Positions 1 through 5,451 of a DNA stretch of 5,451 nucleotides are shown in pieces. This DNA is from Bryobacterales bacterium (lineage in GTDB: Bacteria; Acidobacteriota; Terriglobia; Bryobacterales; Bryobacteraceae): the NCBI GenBank assembly GCA_003139735.1, contig PLGA01000592.1, positions 3,787-9,237 on the forward strand. Reading direction: 5' to 3'. The first letter of the stretch is position 1. Every line of letters starts with the position of its first letter. Position numbers and translations under genes: made by a program. The notes under the pieces were generated by a model. That model worked only from the letters and a program-made list of their open reading frames with translations. It was not told where the DNA came from and made no database searches.

Positions 1-1233
1 CGCAGAGACTCGCGGATCGTGATGGTAATCGACCGCTCCGGTTCCATGAGCGGCTCCGACGGCGCCGGCAGCACGGTGATCGCGGATGTGATCAGCTACG
101 CCCAGGGCTTTGCGGAGAAATTCACCGAGGGAGCCGACGAATTGGGGTTGGTGGTCTACGATGGCAGCGCGGTGGTCGGCTACCCCACCGTTCGGCCCTG
201 GGATTCCACCACCACCAAGACCTCGACAGGCGGCCCGGACACCAGCTTCTACTCCGGCGCCGGCGCCGATATGATCCATCAGATTGCCGCCATTAAAGCG
301 GCCGGGTTCACCGGAATGGCCGAAGGTCTGTGGGTGGCGTACATCGAGCTTCAAAAGGCCCATATGAGGGACATGGCGGCCGGCGGGGGCGTTGACGACC
401 GCACGAACTCCATCGTTCTCTTTACGGACGGCTTACCGACGGCCGTGACGGTGCACCTGAACAATACGTTGGACAACTCTATCCTCTCCACCAGCGCTTG
501 CACCTATAAGGCTAACGATACGCAGAAGATGATCGGCTGGGTAGGTATATTGGGGCCACCCTTTACCACCGGCGGCGGCAGCAACATCTCCGGAGTTTAC
601 GGGCGTGCCAGCAGCGACACCACCCAAACCGCGGCTTGGTGGATGGCAAACTCGTGGATTAACAACACCCAAGGCGACTCGGAGCCGGGCGCCCCCGTTC
701 CCAACACGCCCGAGGGTGGCTGCAACAATATCTACAGCGACTACAGCGGCAAACCAAGCTCCAATTTCCAAACCTCGGGCAAGACCGATCTCAAGCAGGT
801 GCCTAACATAGACGGGTGGGGCAACAGCATGGACGGGACGGCGTACACGAACTCCGCCGTCTATGATTCCTCTGGATCGGTTGCGACCCCATACACAGGC
901 GCCCTCGACCATACCCAGGTGACGAACCCATCCGATTGGGCGCTCGCCTCATGGAACGAAACGGACACTACCGCCAATAACATCCGGAACGATAGCAACC
1001 TGGTCAACCGAGCGGGCGATACCGAGAACATTATGCCCACGATCTACACGATCGGGTACGAGGGAGACGGCGGCGTCGATCAAGGGTTGCTGTTGCGGAT
1101 CGCCAACGACAAGAGCTCCAGCTCCTACAACGGCTCCCAGGCGACCGGAATGTATATACCGGCGTCGAACACGTCCGCCCTGGCCACCGCATTCACCACC
1201 GTCGCTTCGGCAATTCTACGGCTGTCGAAATAA
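1..1233 (+). CDS. VWA-domain protein, TadG-like (5' end missing)
   Basis: The frame is open from the first base, so the N-terminus lies outside the window. The GTG/ATG pair at 19-24 falls inside the first VWA beta strand and is not a true start. Of 410 visible codons, the first 17 carry the strand and MIDAS metal site, VMVIDRSGSMS (Asp 11, Ser 13, Ser 15). A matching Thr sits in GFTGMAEGL (Thr 104), and the third metal-site Asp is in LFTDGLP (Asp 143). A long segment rich in Asn, Ser, Thr, Gly and aromatics follows (about 150-345), holding the only two cysteines in the visible part (167 and 241). The VWA fold then appears to resume at PTIYTIGYEG and to end with ALATAFTTVASAILRLS. In acidobacteria such proteins often have a TadE/TadG-like membrane-anchored N-terminus and are exported, which is inferred here because that part is absent. 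The probable role is metal-dependent adhesion or pilus-related surface binding. The VWA call is firm; the TadG link is moderate. Confidence 0.85.
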   Translation, partial: RRDSRIVMVIDRSGSMSGSDGAGSTVIADVISYAQGFAEKFTEGADELGLVVYDGSAVVGYPTVRPWDSTTTKTSTGGPDTSFYSGAGADMIHQIAAIKAAGFTGMAEGLWVAYIELQKAHMRDMAAGGGVDDRTNSIVLFTDGLPTAVTVHLNNTLDNSILSTSACTYKANDTQKMIGWVGILGPPFTTGGGSNISGVYGRASSDTTQTAAWWMANSWINNTQGDSEPGAPVPNTPEGGCNNIYSDYSGKPSSNFQTSGKTDLKQVPNIDGWGNSMDGTAYTNSAVYDSSGSVATPYTGALDHTQVTNPSDWALASWNETDTTANNIRNDSNLVNRAGDTENIMPTIYTIGYEGDGGVDQGLLLRIANDKSSSSYNGSQATGMYIPASNTSALATAFTTVASAILRLSK

Positions 1234-1348
1234 TCCCGACTTCCAGGCAGGCAGGATCCGGCGGCGCTGCGCGGCGGCATGGTCGAAGAATCTTGTTACC
1301 TATCGGCCGCTGGAGGCATCTGACGAATATGGGGAAATCGCGCCTCTT
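1234..1348. other. Intergenic gap before the yjbQ-like gene
   Basis: These 115 bases hold no convincing gene, terminator or promoter. The best promoter guess is TTGTTA (1293-1298) with GCATCT 17 bases later, which is a weak -10. A promoter for the three-gene run is expected here but cannot be placed. Confidence 0.4.
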
Positions 1349-1846
1349 ATGAAATCTTCCAAAGCCACAATTACGGAACTGCAGCCTCCGCCGGAAGAAG
1401 CCGCGCCGGCCGGGGGATACAGGATCTTTAATCGGGTTACCGACTGGATTACCAACGAGCGCACGCAGTTGATCGACATTACCGAGCGCATTAACGAGAT
1501 TGTGCGCAAGAGCGGCATTCGCAACGGAATCGTGCACTTGCAGTCGCTGCACACCACTACCGCCGTGTTCATCAACGAATGGCAGGACGCCCTGCTGCAC
1601 GACGTGCGCAAGTTCGTGGAAGGCCTGGTCCAGCGGGAAGACTACTGGCGGCATAACGACCCGGTCTACTCGGACTGCGAGCGCCAGAACGCGGATTCGC
1701 ACTTGCGCGGGATGCTGTTGGGACAGACCCTCTGTCTGCAGGTGAGGAATTCGGCGGTGATGCTGGGTTCCTGGCAGAGCATCATTCTGGCGGAGTTCGA
1801 CGGACCGCGCAGCCGTTCGATGTCCGTTCAGGTTTCCGGCGTCTAG
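1349..1846 (+). CDS. YjbQ/UPF0047 family protein
   Basis: The 165-residue product matches the YjbQ (UPF0047) family, often annotated as secondary thiamine-phosphate synthase enzyme; the physiological role is unsettled. Conserved elements appear in order: VHLQSLHTTTAVFINEW (His 68, Asn 76, Glu 77), YWRHND (His 101), NADSHLRGMLLG (Asn 114, His 118), LGSWQSIILAEFDGPRSR (139-156). The three histidines are those expected to form the metal or phosphate pocket. It is longer than the usual 130-140 residues because of an N-terminal extension of about 25 residues rich in Pro, Ala and Glu. The ATG at 1349 is chosen as the only upstream Met in frame; a weak GGGGA (1331-1335) lies 13 bases before it, so a shorter product from a non-ATG start cannot be excluded. 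It is the first gene of a three-gene run, 11 bases before the DUF2203 gene. No signal peptide is seen, so it should be cytoplasmic. Confidence 0.9.
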   Translation: MKSSKATITELQPPPEEAAPAGGYRIFNRVTDWITNERTQLIDITERINEIVRKSGIRNGIVHLQSLHTTTAVFINEWQDALLHDVRKFVEGLVQREDYWRHNDPVYSDCERQNADSHLRGMLLGQTLCLQVRNSAVMLGSWQSIILAEFDGPRSRSMSVQVSGV

Positions 1847-1857
1847 CGGCGTCTCCA

Positions 1858-2298
1858 ATGCCGAAGCGCTTCACGCTCCCGGAGGCCCAAGGTCTGATTC
1901 CGGAGGTTTCCCGGCTTCTGCGCGAAGCGGTGGCTCTGAAAGCCGAGTTCGACAAAGCCGAAGAGGCCTTCCGCGCCTCCACCGAACGCATCATGGCGAT
2001 GGGCGGCATGAACGTGGACCGCGATAGCGTCCGCGAAGTCAAGGTCCGCCGCGAATCCGCCGCCGCCCGCTTGCCCAAGGCCATCGAGCGGGTCCAGCAA
2101 ATGGGCTGCGTGGTGAAGGATCTCGATATTGGGCTGGTGGATTTCCCAACACTTTTCCGGGGCGTCGAGGTGTACCTTTGCTGGAGGCTTGGGGAGCCGG
2201 CCATTCAGTTTTGGCACGGGGTGGATGAGGGGTTCGCCAAGCGGAAAGCGATCGACCAGGACTTCCGCGACCACCACCGCGGAGACCTGGAACAATAG
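1858..2298 (+). CDS. DUF2203 family protein
   Basis: The 146-residue product belongs to DUF2203, a family of small cytoplasmic proteins without an assigned function. The typical pattern is visible: an N-terminal FTLPEAQGLIPEV (5-17), a long, charged, probably coiled-coil helical stretch (about 18-82), then the hallmark C-terminal block with KDLDIGLVDFP (87-97), VYLCWRLGE (105-113) and FWHGVDEGFAKRKAI (118-132). The length is normal for the family. The ATG at 1858 comes 11 bases after the yjbQ-like stop codon with no evident Shine-Dalgarno sequence, so translation may depend on coupling to the upstream gene. The stop is 2 bases before the CYTH gene, which argues for co-transcription. Two cysteines (84 and 108) are present but form no CxxC-type metal site. 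The family assignment is confident; no function can be given. Confidence 0.88.
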   Translation: MPKRFTLPEAQGLIPEVSRLLREAVALKAEFDKAEEAFRASTERIMAMGGMNVDRDSVREVKVRRESAAARLPKAIERVQQMGCVVKDLDIGLVDFPTLFRGVEVYLCWRLGEPAIQFWHGVDEGFAKRKAIDQDFRDHHRGDLEQ

Positions 2299-2300
2299 CC

Positions 2301-2873
2301 ATGGCTTCGACCGGCGGCCGCGAAATCGAAATCAAGCTGGCGGTGGCGGACGCCGCGGCGGGCCGGGCAATCCTGAGGCGCGCCGGCTTCCACGTCTCCA
2401 GGCGCAGGGTCTTCGAGAACAACACGGTGTTCGATACGGCGCAACGGACCTTGCGCGTCGCCGGCGCCCTTCTGCGAGTGCGGACCGCCGGCCGCGCGGC
2501 TACCCTGACCTACAAAGGCCCGGCGGTGGCCGGGTCCAGGCACAAGAACAGAGAAGAGCTGGAAGTGGAGGTTCCCGATGCGCGCACGACGGCCGCCATT
2601 GTGGAGCGCCTGGGGTTCGAGCCGGTTTTCCGCTACCAGAAATACCGGACGGAGTACTCCGAGACCTCCGGCGGCGGAATGGCGACGCTCGACGAAACGC
2701 CCATCGGGGTCTACCTGGAACTGGAAGGCGCCGCACGCTGGATCGACCGCACCGCGCGCCGGCTGGGATTCGCCGAGAGCGACTACATCACGGCGAGCTA
2801 CGCCACGCTTTACGTGGAGGGATGTCGGCGTCGTGGCGTGACGCCGGATGACATGGTGTTCGATCCCTCTTGA
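2301..2873 (+). CDS. CYTH-domain protein (CyaB/ThTPase-like)
   Basis: The 190-residue product is a CYTH-superfamily tunnel enzyme. This family binds triphosphate-containing substrates with divalent metal and includes class IV adenylate cyclases, thiamine triphosphatases and inorganic triphosphatases. The signature ExExK is at the N-terminus (Glu 8, Glu 10, Lys 12 in EIEIK). Further tunnel residues are seen: FENNTVFDT (38-46), LRVRTAG (58-64) with Arg 59 and Arg 61, LTYKGP (69-74), REELEVEV (84-91), RYQKYRTEY (111-119), LDETPIGVYLELEG (130-143). The FENNTVFD and LDETPIGVYLELEG patterns resemble the CyaB subgroup, but substrate cannot be read from the sequence and many such proteins are not cyclases. 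The ATG at 2301 lies 2 bases after the DUF2203 stop; a GGAG at 2281 is rather far (16 bases), so coupled translation is likely. It is the last gene of the plus-strand run and ends 8 bases before a large inverted repeat. Confidence 0.9.
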   Translation: MASTGGREIEIKLAVADAAAGRAILRRAGFHVSRRRVFENNTVFDTAQRTLRVAGALLRVRTAGRAATLTYKGPAVAGSRHKNREELEVEVPDARTTAAIVERLGFEPVFRYQKYRTEYSETSGGGMATLDETPIGVYLELEGAARWIDRTARRLGFAESDYITASYATLYVEGCRRRGVTPDDMVFDPS

Positions 2874-2880
2874 CGGTTTT

Positions 2881-2984
2881 CTTGACGCGGAGACGCGGAG
2901 GCGCGGAGAAAACCTATAAGGGCCCGACGAGACGGGACGAATCTTGCCTAACCAAAGCGGTTTCTCCGCGTCTCCGCGTCAAAG
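2881..2984. repeat. Intergenic inverted repeat of GACGCGGA octamers
   Basis: Two arms face each other between convergent genes. A perfect 19-base inverted repeat pairs 2882-2900 with 2964-2982, separated by 63 bases. The left arm holds three tandem octamers, GACGCGGA (2884-2891 and 2892-2899) and GGCGCGGA (2900-2907); the right arm holds two in reverse complement, TCCGCGTC (2965-2972 and 2973-2980). Both arms continue into an A-rich end next to the spacer (GGAGAAAACC on the left, GGTTTCTCC on the right). The spacer contains GGGCCC (2920-2925) and a small CCCG/CGGG hairpin (2923-2936). From general knowledge, very similar elements are scattered between genes in many GC-rich bacterial genomes, and their chance translations give peptides like TRRRGGAEK and SPRLRVK, as here. 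It is probably a dispersed non-coding element and may also act as a two-way terminator, although no clear T-tract follows either arm. Confidence 0.85.
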
Positions 2985-2998
2985 GTACGCTTGCAGGC

Positions 2999-3970
2999 TT
3001 AATACCGATACAGCCAGCGGGCCTTCTCGACGACCTTGGCGGTATTCGGCAGGAACGCGTCTTCGAGCGGAGGGCTGTAGGGGACCGGAGTATCGGGCGC
3101 GGTGACCCGCACGATGGGGGCGTCCAGGTATTCGAAGACGCTCTCTGAGATGCTGGCGGCCAGTTCGCCGGCCATGCCGCCGGTGCGCGTATCCTCGTGC
3201 AATATGAGGACCTTGGAGGTCTTCTTGACGCTCGCGCACACGGTTTCGCGATCAAGCGGCAGCAACGTGCGCAAATCCACCACCTCCGCCGAAATACCCT
3301 CCCCGGCGAGTTGATCCGCGGCTTCGAGCGCCGTCCAAACCATGGCGCCATAGGTGACGATGCTCAGATGGCCGCCCTTGCGCACCACCTTGGCCTTGCC
3401 GATGGGGACGGTATACTCGCCGGCCGGCAGATCCTCCTTGATGCGGCGGTAAAGGCCCTTGTGCTCGAAGAAGAGCACGGGGTCGTTATCGCGAATGGCG
3501 GATTTGATGAGGCCTTTGGCATCGTAGGCCGTGGCGGGGGCCACTACTTTCAGTCCGGGCGTGCGTACAAACCACATCTCGGGGTTCTGGGAGTGGAACG
3601 GGCCGCCGTGGATGCCCCCGCCGGAAGGCGCACGCACGACGATAGGCACGGCCGCGCCCCAGCGATAACGGGACTTGGCGGCGAAATTGACGATTTGATC
3701 GAATGCGCAGGTGATGAAATCGGCGAACTGCATCTCCGCCACCGGCCGCAGGCCCATGTAGGAAGCGCCGATGGCGGCTCCCACGATGGCGGCTTCCGAG
3801 ATGGGCGTATCCACCACGCGTTTTTCGCCGAAGTGCTCGTAAAAGCCATCGGTTACCTTGAAGGCGCCGCCGTAGACGCCGATGTCCTCGCCAATCAGGA
3901 AGACGTTGGGGTCGCGTTCCATTTCCTCCCACAGGCCTTGGCGGATCGCTTCCAGGTAAGTGGTGGACAT
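2999..3970 (-). CDS. 2-oxo acid dehydrogenase E1 beta subunit
   Basis: The 323-residue product, the family's usual length, is the beta subunit of a heterotetrameric thiamine-diphosphate-dependent E1. With the alpha subunit it decarboxylates a 2-oxo acid and transfers the acyl group to lipoyl-E2. The pyrimidine-binding domain shows GEDIGVYGGAFKVTDGF (27-43), TPISEAAIVG with the cofactor-activating Glu 59, EMQFADF (79-85), and HGGPFHSQNPE with the presumed catalytic His 126. The C-terminal transketolase domain holds VVDLRTLLPLD (220-230) and LILHEDTRTGG (255-265). HSQNPEMWF and VLFFEHKGLYRR resemble branched-chain E1 beta more than pyruvate E1 beta, where an acidic LEN-type motif is common. The ATG at 3970 is 2 bases after the alpha stop, with a good GGGGACC ribosome site (3984-3978) inside the alpha gene. 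No E2 or E3 gene follows; the gene runs into the convergent intergenic repeat. Confidence 0.95.
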   Translation of the reverse strand: MSTTYLEAIRQGLWEEMERDPNVFLIGEDIGVYGGAFKVTDGFYEHFGEKRVVDTPISEAAIVGAAIGASYMGLRPVAEMQFADFITCAFDQIVNFAAKSRYRWGAAVPIVVRAPSGGGIHGGPFHSQNPEMWFVRTPGLKVVAPATAYDAKGLIKSAIRDNDPVLFFEHKGLYRRIKEDLPAGEYTVPIGKAKVVRKGGHLSIVTYGAMVWTALEAADQLAGEGISAEVVDLRTLLPLDRETVCASVKKTSKVLILHEDTRTGGMAGELAASISESVFEYLDAPIVRVTAPDTPVPYSPPLEDAFLPNTAKVVEKARWLYRY

Positions 3971-3972
3971 GA

Positions 3973-4971
3973 CTATTGGTCCCCGTAGACGCCGTCCGTC
4001 AGAGTTGCCGGATCGGGGTAAGGGCTGGCCTCGGCGAATGCCACGGCCTCGTCCACTTCCTTACGCACGGCGGCCTGAATGGCGTCGATCTCATTCCGCT
4101 CGGCCCAACCCTCGGCGGTCATGCGGGCTTCCAGGCGCGCGATGGGATCGAGCTTTCCCCACTCCTCGAACAACTCCGGCGGCACGTAGTGGGCGGCATC
4201 GTGCGCGGAGTGGCCGGTCATGCGAAATGTTTTGCATTCAAGCAGATAGGGACCCTTGCCGGCGCGCACGTACTCCAGGGCGCGTCCGGTAGCCTGATGC
4301 ACGGCCAGGACGTCGTTGCCGTCGATGATTTCGGCGGGGGTGTTGTACGCCGGGCCGCGGTCGGCCACGTTGGCGCAAGCCATCTGTAGGGACATGGGCG
4401 TGGAATAGGCGTACTGGTTGTTGTTGCAGATCCAGACCACCGGCAGTTTCTGCACGGACGCGAAGTTCATGCCCTCGTGCCAGTGGCCCACGCTGGTGGA
4501 GCCTTCGCCGAACCAGCACATGGCGACGTTCTTCCTGCCCAGGTACTTGAGCGCCAGCGCGGCGCCGGCGGCCACGGGAACGGTGGCGGCCAGCGCGCTG
4601 ATGATGGCCACCACGTTGAGTTGGAGGTCGCCCATGTGCATGTTGGCGTCCCGTCCGTGGGTGACGCCATCGGCGCGGCCCATGTACTGGGCCAGAATGC
4701 GGCCAGCCGGCACGCCTCGGATGAGGTAGGCGGCCATATCGCGATGGGTGGGAAACAGGACGTCGCCGGGGTCGGCCTGAAGCGCGGCGCCGGTGGAAAT
4801 GGCCTCCTGGCCGCGGCCCACGTACACGCCGCCCACAATCTTGCCCTGGCGGTAGAGCTTGCGCTCGATGCGGTCCTCCATCTCGCGCATCAAGCTCATG
4901 TAATAGAGGCACTTATGCGCAAGGGCGGCCTCCTCGCGCCGGCCTGTGGGAACAGCCTGCGTCGCGCTCAT
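3973..4971 (-). CDS. 2-oxo acid dehydrogenase E1 alpha subunit
   Basis: The 332-residue product (from the ATG at 4971) is the E1 alpha subunit that carries the thiamine-diphosphate site. The cofactor motif starts with GEGSTSVGHWHEGMN (155-169) and ends with CNNNQYAYST (182-191), with the Mg-binding acidic residue as Glu 156 and Asn 185 or a neighbour as the second ligand. GEG instead of the common GDG is also found in animal branched-chain E1 alpha. Other marks are FPTHRDMAAYLIRGV (73-87), the family's HRxxAxxLxxG-type region, and the loop RMTGHSAHDAAHYVPPEL (220-237), equivalent to the loop after the active site in branched-chain E1. The C-terminal DPIARLEARMTAEGW region is also typical. A clear GGGAAG lies 6 bases before 4971. 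An in-frame ATG at 5052 would add 27 residues with no family resemblance, so it is not preferred. The likely role is branched-chain amino acid breakdown or branched fatty-acid priming; pyruvate as substrate remains possible. Confidence 0.94.
   Translation of the reverse strand: MSATQAVPTGRREEAALAHKCLYYMSLMREMEDRIERKLYRQGKIVGGVYVGRGQEAISTGAALQADPGDVLFPTHRDMAAYLIRGVPAGRILAQYMGRADGVTHGRDANMHMGDLQLNVVAIISALAATVPVAAGAALALKYLGRKNVAMCWFGEGSTSVGHWHEGMNFASVQKLPVVWICNNNQYAYSTPMSLQMACANVADRGPAYNTPAEIIDGNDVLAVHQATGRALEYVRAGKGPYLLECKTFRMTGHSAHDAAHYVPPELFEEWGKLDPIARLEARMTAEGWAERNEIDAIQAAVRKEVDEAVAFAEASPYPDPATLTDGVYGDQ
3978..3984 (-). promoter_or_regulatory. Ribosome binding site of E1 beta
   Basis: The minus strand reads GGGGACC here, 7 bases before the ATG at 3970 and inside the last codons of the alpha gene. 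It supports the chosen start and coupled translation of the two subunits in equal amounts. Confidence 0.65.
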
Positions 4972-4977
4972 CCGGAA

Positions 4978-4983
4978 CTTCCC
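4978..4983 (-). promoter_or_regulatory. Ribosome binding site deciding the E1 alpha start
   Basis: The minus strand reads GGGAAG six bases before the ATG at 4971. The competing in-frame ATG at 5052 has no such site, and this decides the start in favour of 4971. Confidence 0.65.
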
Positions 4984-4989
4984 AACGCT

Positions 4990-5000
4990 CTGAGTCTCAG
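4990..5000. promoter_or_regulatory. Short palindrome near predicted transcription start
   Basis: CTGAGTCTCAG is a perfect 5-base-arm palindrome with a single central base. It covers the transcription start expected from the TATACT box at 5006-5011, a position where a repressor could bind. At 11 bases it could easily arise by chance. Confidence 0.2.
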
Positions 5001-5005
5001 TCGGT

Positions 5006-5011
5006 AGTATA
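5006..5011 (-). promoter_or_regulatory. Possible -10 box for the E1 alpha-beta operon
   Basis: The minus strand reads TATACT, one base from the TATAAT consensus, 34 bases before the E1 alpha ATG at 4971. Transcription would start near 5000, giving a leader of about 28 bases. The hexamer about 17 bases upstream (GCCTCC) is a poor -35 match and there is no TGn extension, so any promoter here would be weak or need an activator. An 11-base perfect palindrome (4990-5000) overlaps the expected start point. Confidence 0.35.
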
Positions 5012-5051
5012 GCGCGAAAGGGGATCCCGGAGGCTCGTTCGGACGGTGGCA

Positions 5052-5451
5052 TCAGCGGGTATGCTGTACCACGGCGATGGCTTTGGCGAGATCGGCCGGA
5101 GTGCGGACCACCAGCGTTTTGCCCTTCAGGGAAATCATGGCGGCGTTGATTATGTCGGCGTAAGCTGGGCCGGGGAAACCGGTTGGAAAGCCCGCGGCGG
5201 CGAAAACTCCTCTGGGATTTGGGGGGCCAGAGGCTTCGCCGGCGCCGCCGCGCGAAAACGAACGCTGGAGATCGGGCTTGTACTGCACGTAAAAGAACTG
5301 GGTGGCAGCGGCTGGCTTCAGCTCTCCCTTAGGGAACTTGCCGCCGTGCCGGGAAAGCGGCCCGAGCAGAATGACGGTCGAGGCCGGCGCGGGCGCGCCC
5401 AGTTCCCGATCGATCAGGCCGGCCAGGAAATCGACGTAGCCCAGCGGCTTT
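5052..5451 (-). CDS. Unrecognised protein, C-terminal part
   Basis: The frame is open to the right window edge, so only the last 132 residues are visible and the true start lies outside. A GTG at 5288 is internal and not a convincing start. The visible part begins with a probable helix and strand, YVDFLAGLIDRELG then STVILLGPLSRHG, continues through FFYVQYKPD, a Gly/Pro/Ala-rich stretch of about 35 residues (roughly 61-95), and ends with ADIINAAMISLKGKTLVVRTPADLAKAIAVVQ. The ending looks like an alpha/beta fold finishing on an amphipathic helix. No known catalytic motif is visible. The style recalls lineage-specific acidobacterial hypothetical proteins, but I cannot name a family. The TGA stop overlaps by one base the ATG at 5052, an upstream in-frame start for E1 alpha. 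Co-transcription with the E1 genes is therefore possible. Confidence 0.7.
   Translation of the reverse strand, partial: KPLGYVDFLAGLIDRELGAPAPASTVILLGPLSRHGGKFPKGELKPAAATQFFYVQYKPDLQRSFSRGGAGEASGPPNPRGVFAAAGFPTGFPGPAYADIINAAMISLKGKTLVVRTPADLAKAIAVVQHTR

Noticed and set aside
433..912. 159-codon minus-strand open frame inside the VWA gene
   Set aside because: The translation has no family resemblance and lies opposite the continuous VWA reading frame.
1255..1282. GC-rich stretch after the VWA gene as a possible terminator
   Set aside because: The GGCGGCGCTGCGCGGCGG run is repetitive rather than self-complementary; no stable stem of more than a few bases and no T-tract follow.
2129..2851. 240-codon plus-strand open frame overlapping the DUF2203 and CYTH genes
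   Set aside because: It is Arg/Gly/Pro-rich in the alternate frame, while the other frame carries both conserved families with proper start and stop spacing.
2884..2980. Octamer repeats as a CRISPR array
   Set aside because: The units are 8 bases, directly adjacent without spacers, and inverted between the two arms; no cas genes are present.
2870..3148. 92-codon plus-strand open frame beginning TVFLTRRRGGAEK
   Set aside because: It is a chance translation of the inverted repeat and then runs antisense into the E1 beta gene. The TRRRGGAEK and SPRLRVK peptides are by-products of the octamer repeat.
3197..3988. 263-codon plus-strand open frame antisense to E1 beta
   Set aside because: It is a shadow of the GC-rich E1 beta gene; its translation has no recognisable domain, and the minus strand encodes a conserved enzyme over the whole stretch.
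4477..5007. 176-codon plus-strand open frame antisense to E1 alpha
   Set aside because: It is His/Gly/Ala-rich with no domain and lies opposite conserved E1 alpha motifs, as expected of a codon-bias shadow.

Overview
This is a high-GC bacterial window (roughly 60% GC by eye) with six protein-coding genes, two of them cut by the window ends. No rRNA, tRNA, CRISPR array or transposase is visible. The mix of genes suggests a soil-type bacterium, most likely an acidobacterium of the Solibacter/Bryobacter kind. That mix is a TadG-like von Willebrand A protein, a DUF2203 protein, branched-chain-type E1 subunits, and a GACGCGGA-type intergenic palindrome. The assignment is an impression from protein style, not a search result.

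Left half, plus strand: the window opens inside a VWA-domain protein (1-1233) of the surface or pilus-associated TadG-like type. After a 115-bp gap comes a tight three-gene run: a YjbQ/UPF0047 protein (1349-1846), a DUF2203 protein (1858-2298) and a CYTH-domain phosphohydrolase or cyclase (2301-2873). Gaps of 11 and 2 bases suggest one transcript.

Right half, minus strand: a partial unrecognised protein enters from the right end (5451-5052). It is followed by the alpha (4971-3973) and beta (3970-2999) subunits of a thiamine-pyrophosphate-dependent 2-oxo acid dehydrogenase E1, two bases apart. The sequence details lean toward a branched-chain 2-oxo acid dehydrogenase rather than pyruvate dehydrogenase. 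No E2 or E3 gene follows, so the rest of the complex must be encoded elsewhere.

The two halves converge on a 125-bp gap (2874-2998). It holds a striking inverted repeat built of tandem GACGCGGA octamers, which is the most interesting non-coding structure here. A loose thiamine theme links the halves: YjbQ proteins have been linked to thiamin-phosphate synthase activity, CYTH proteins include thiamine triphosphatases, and E1 uses thiamine diphosphate. This may be coincidence. I see no clear sign of a wholly new system in the window; most of it is ordinary, conserved metabolism.
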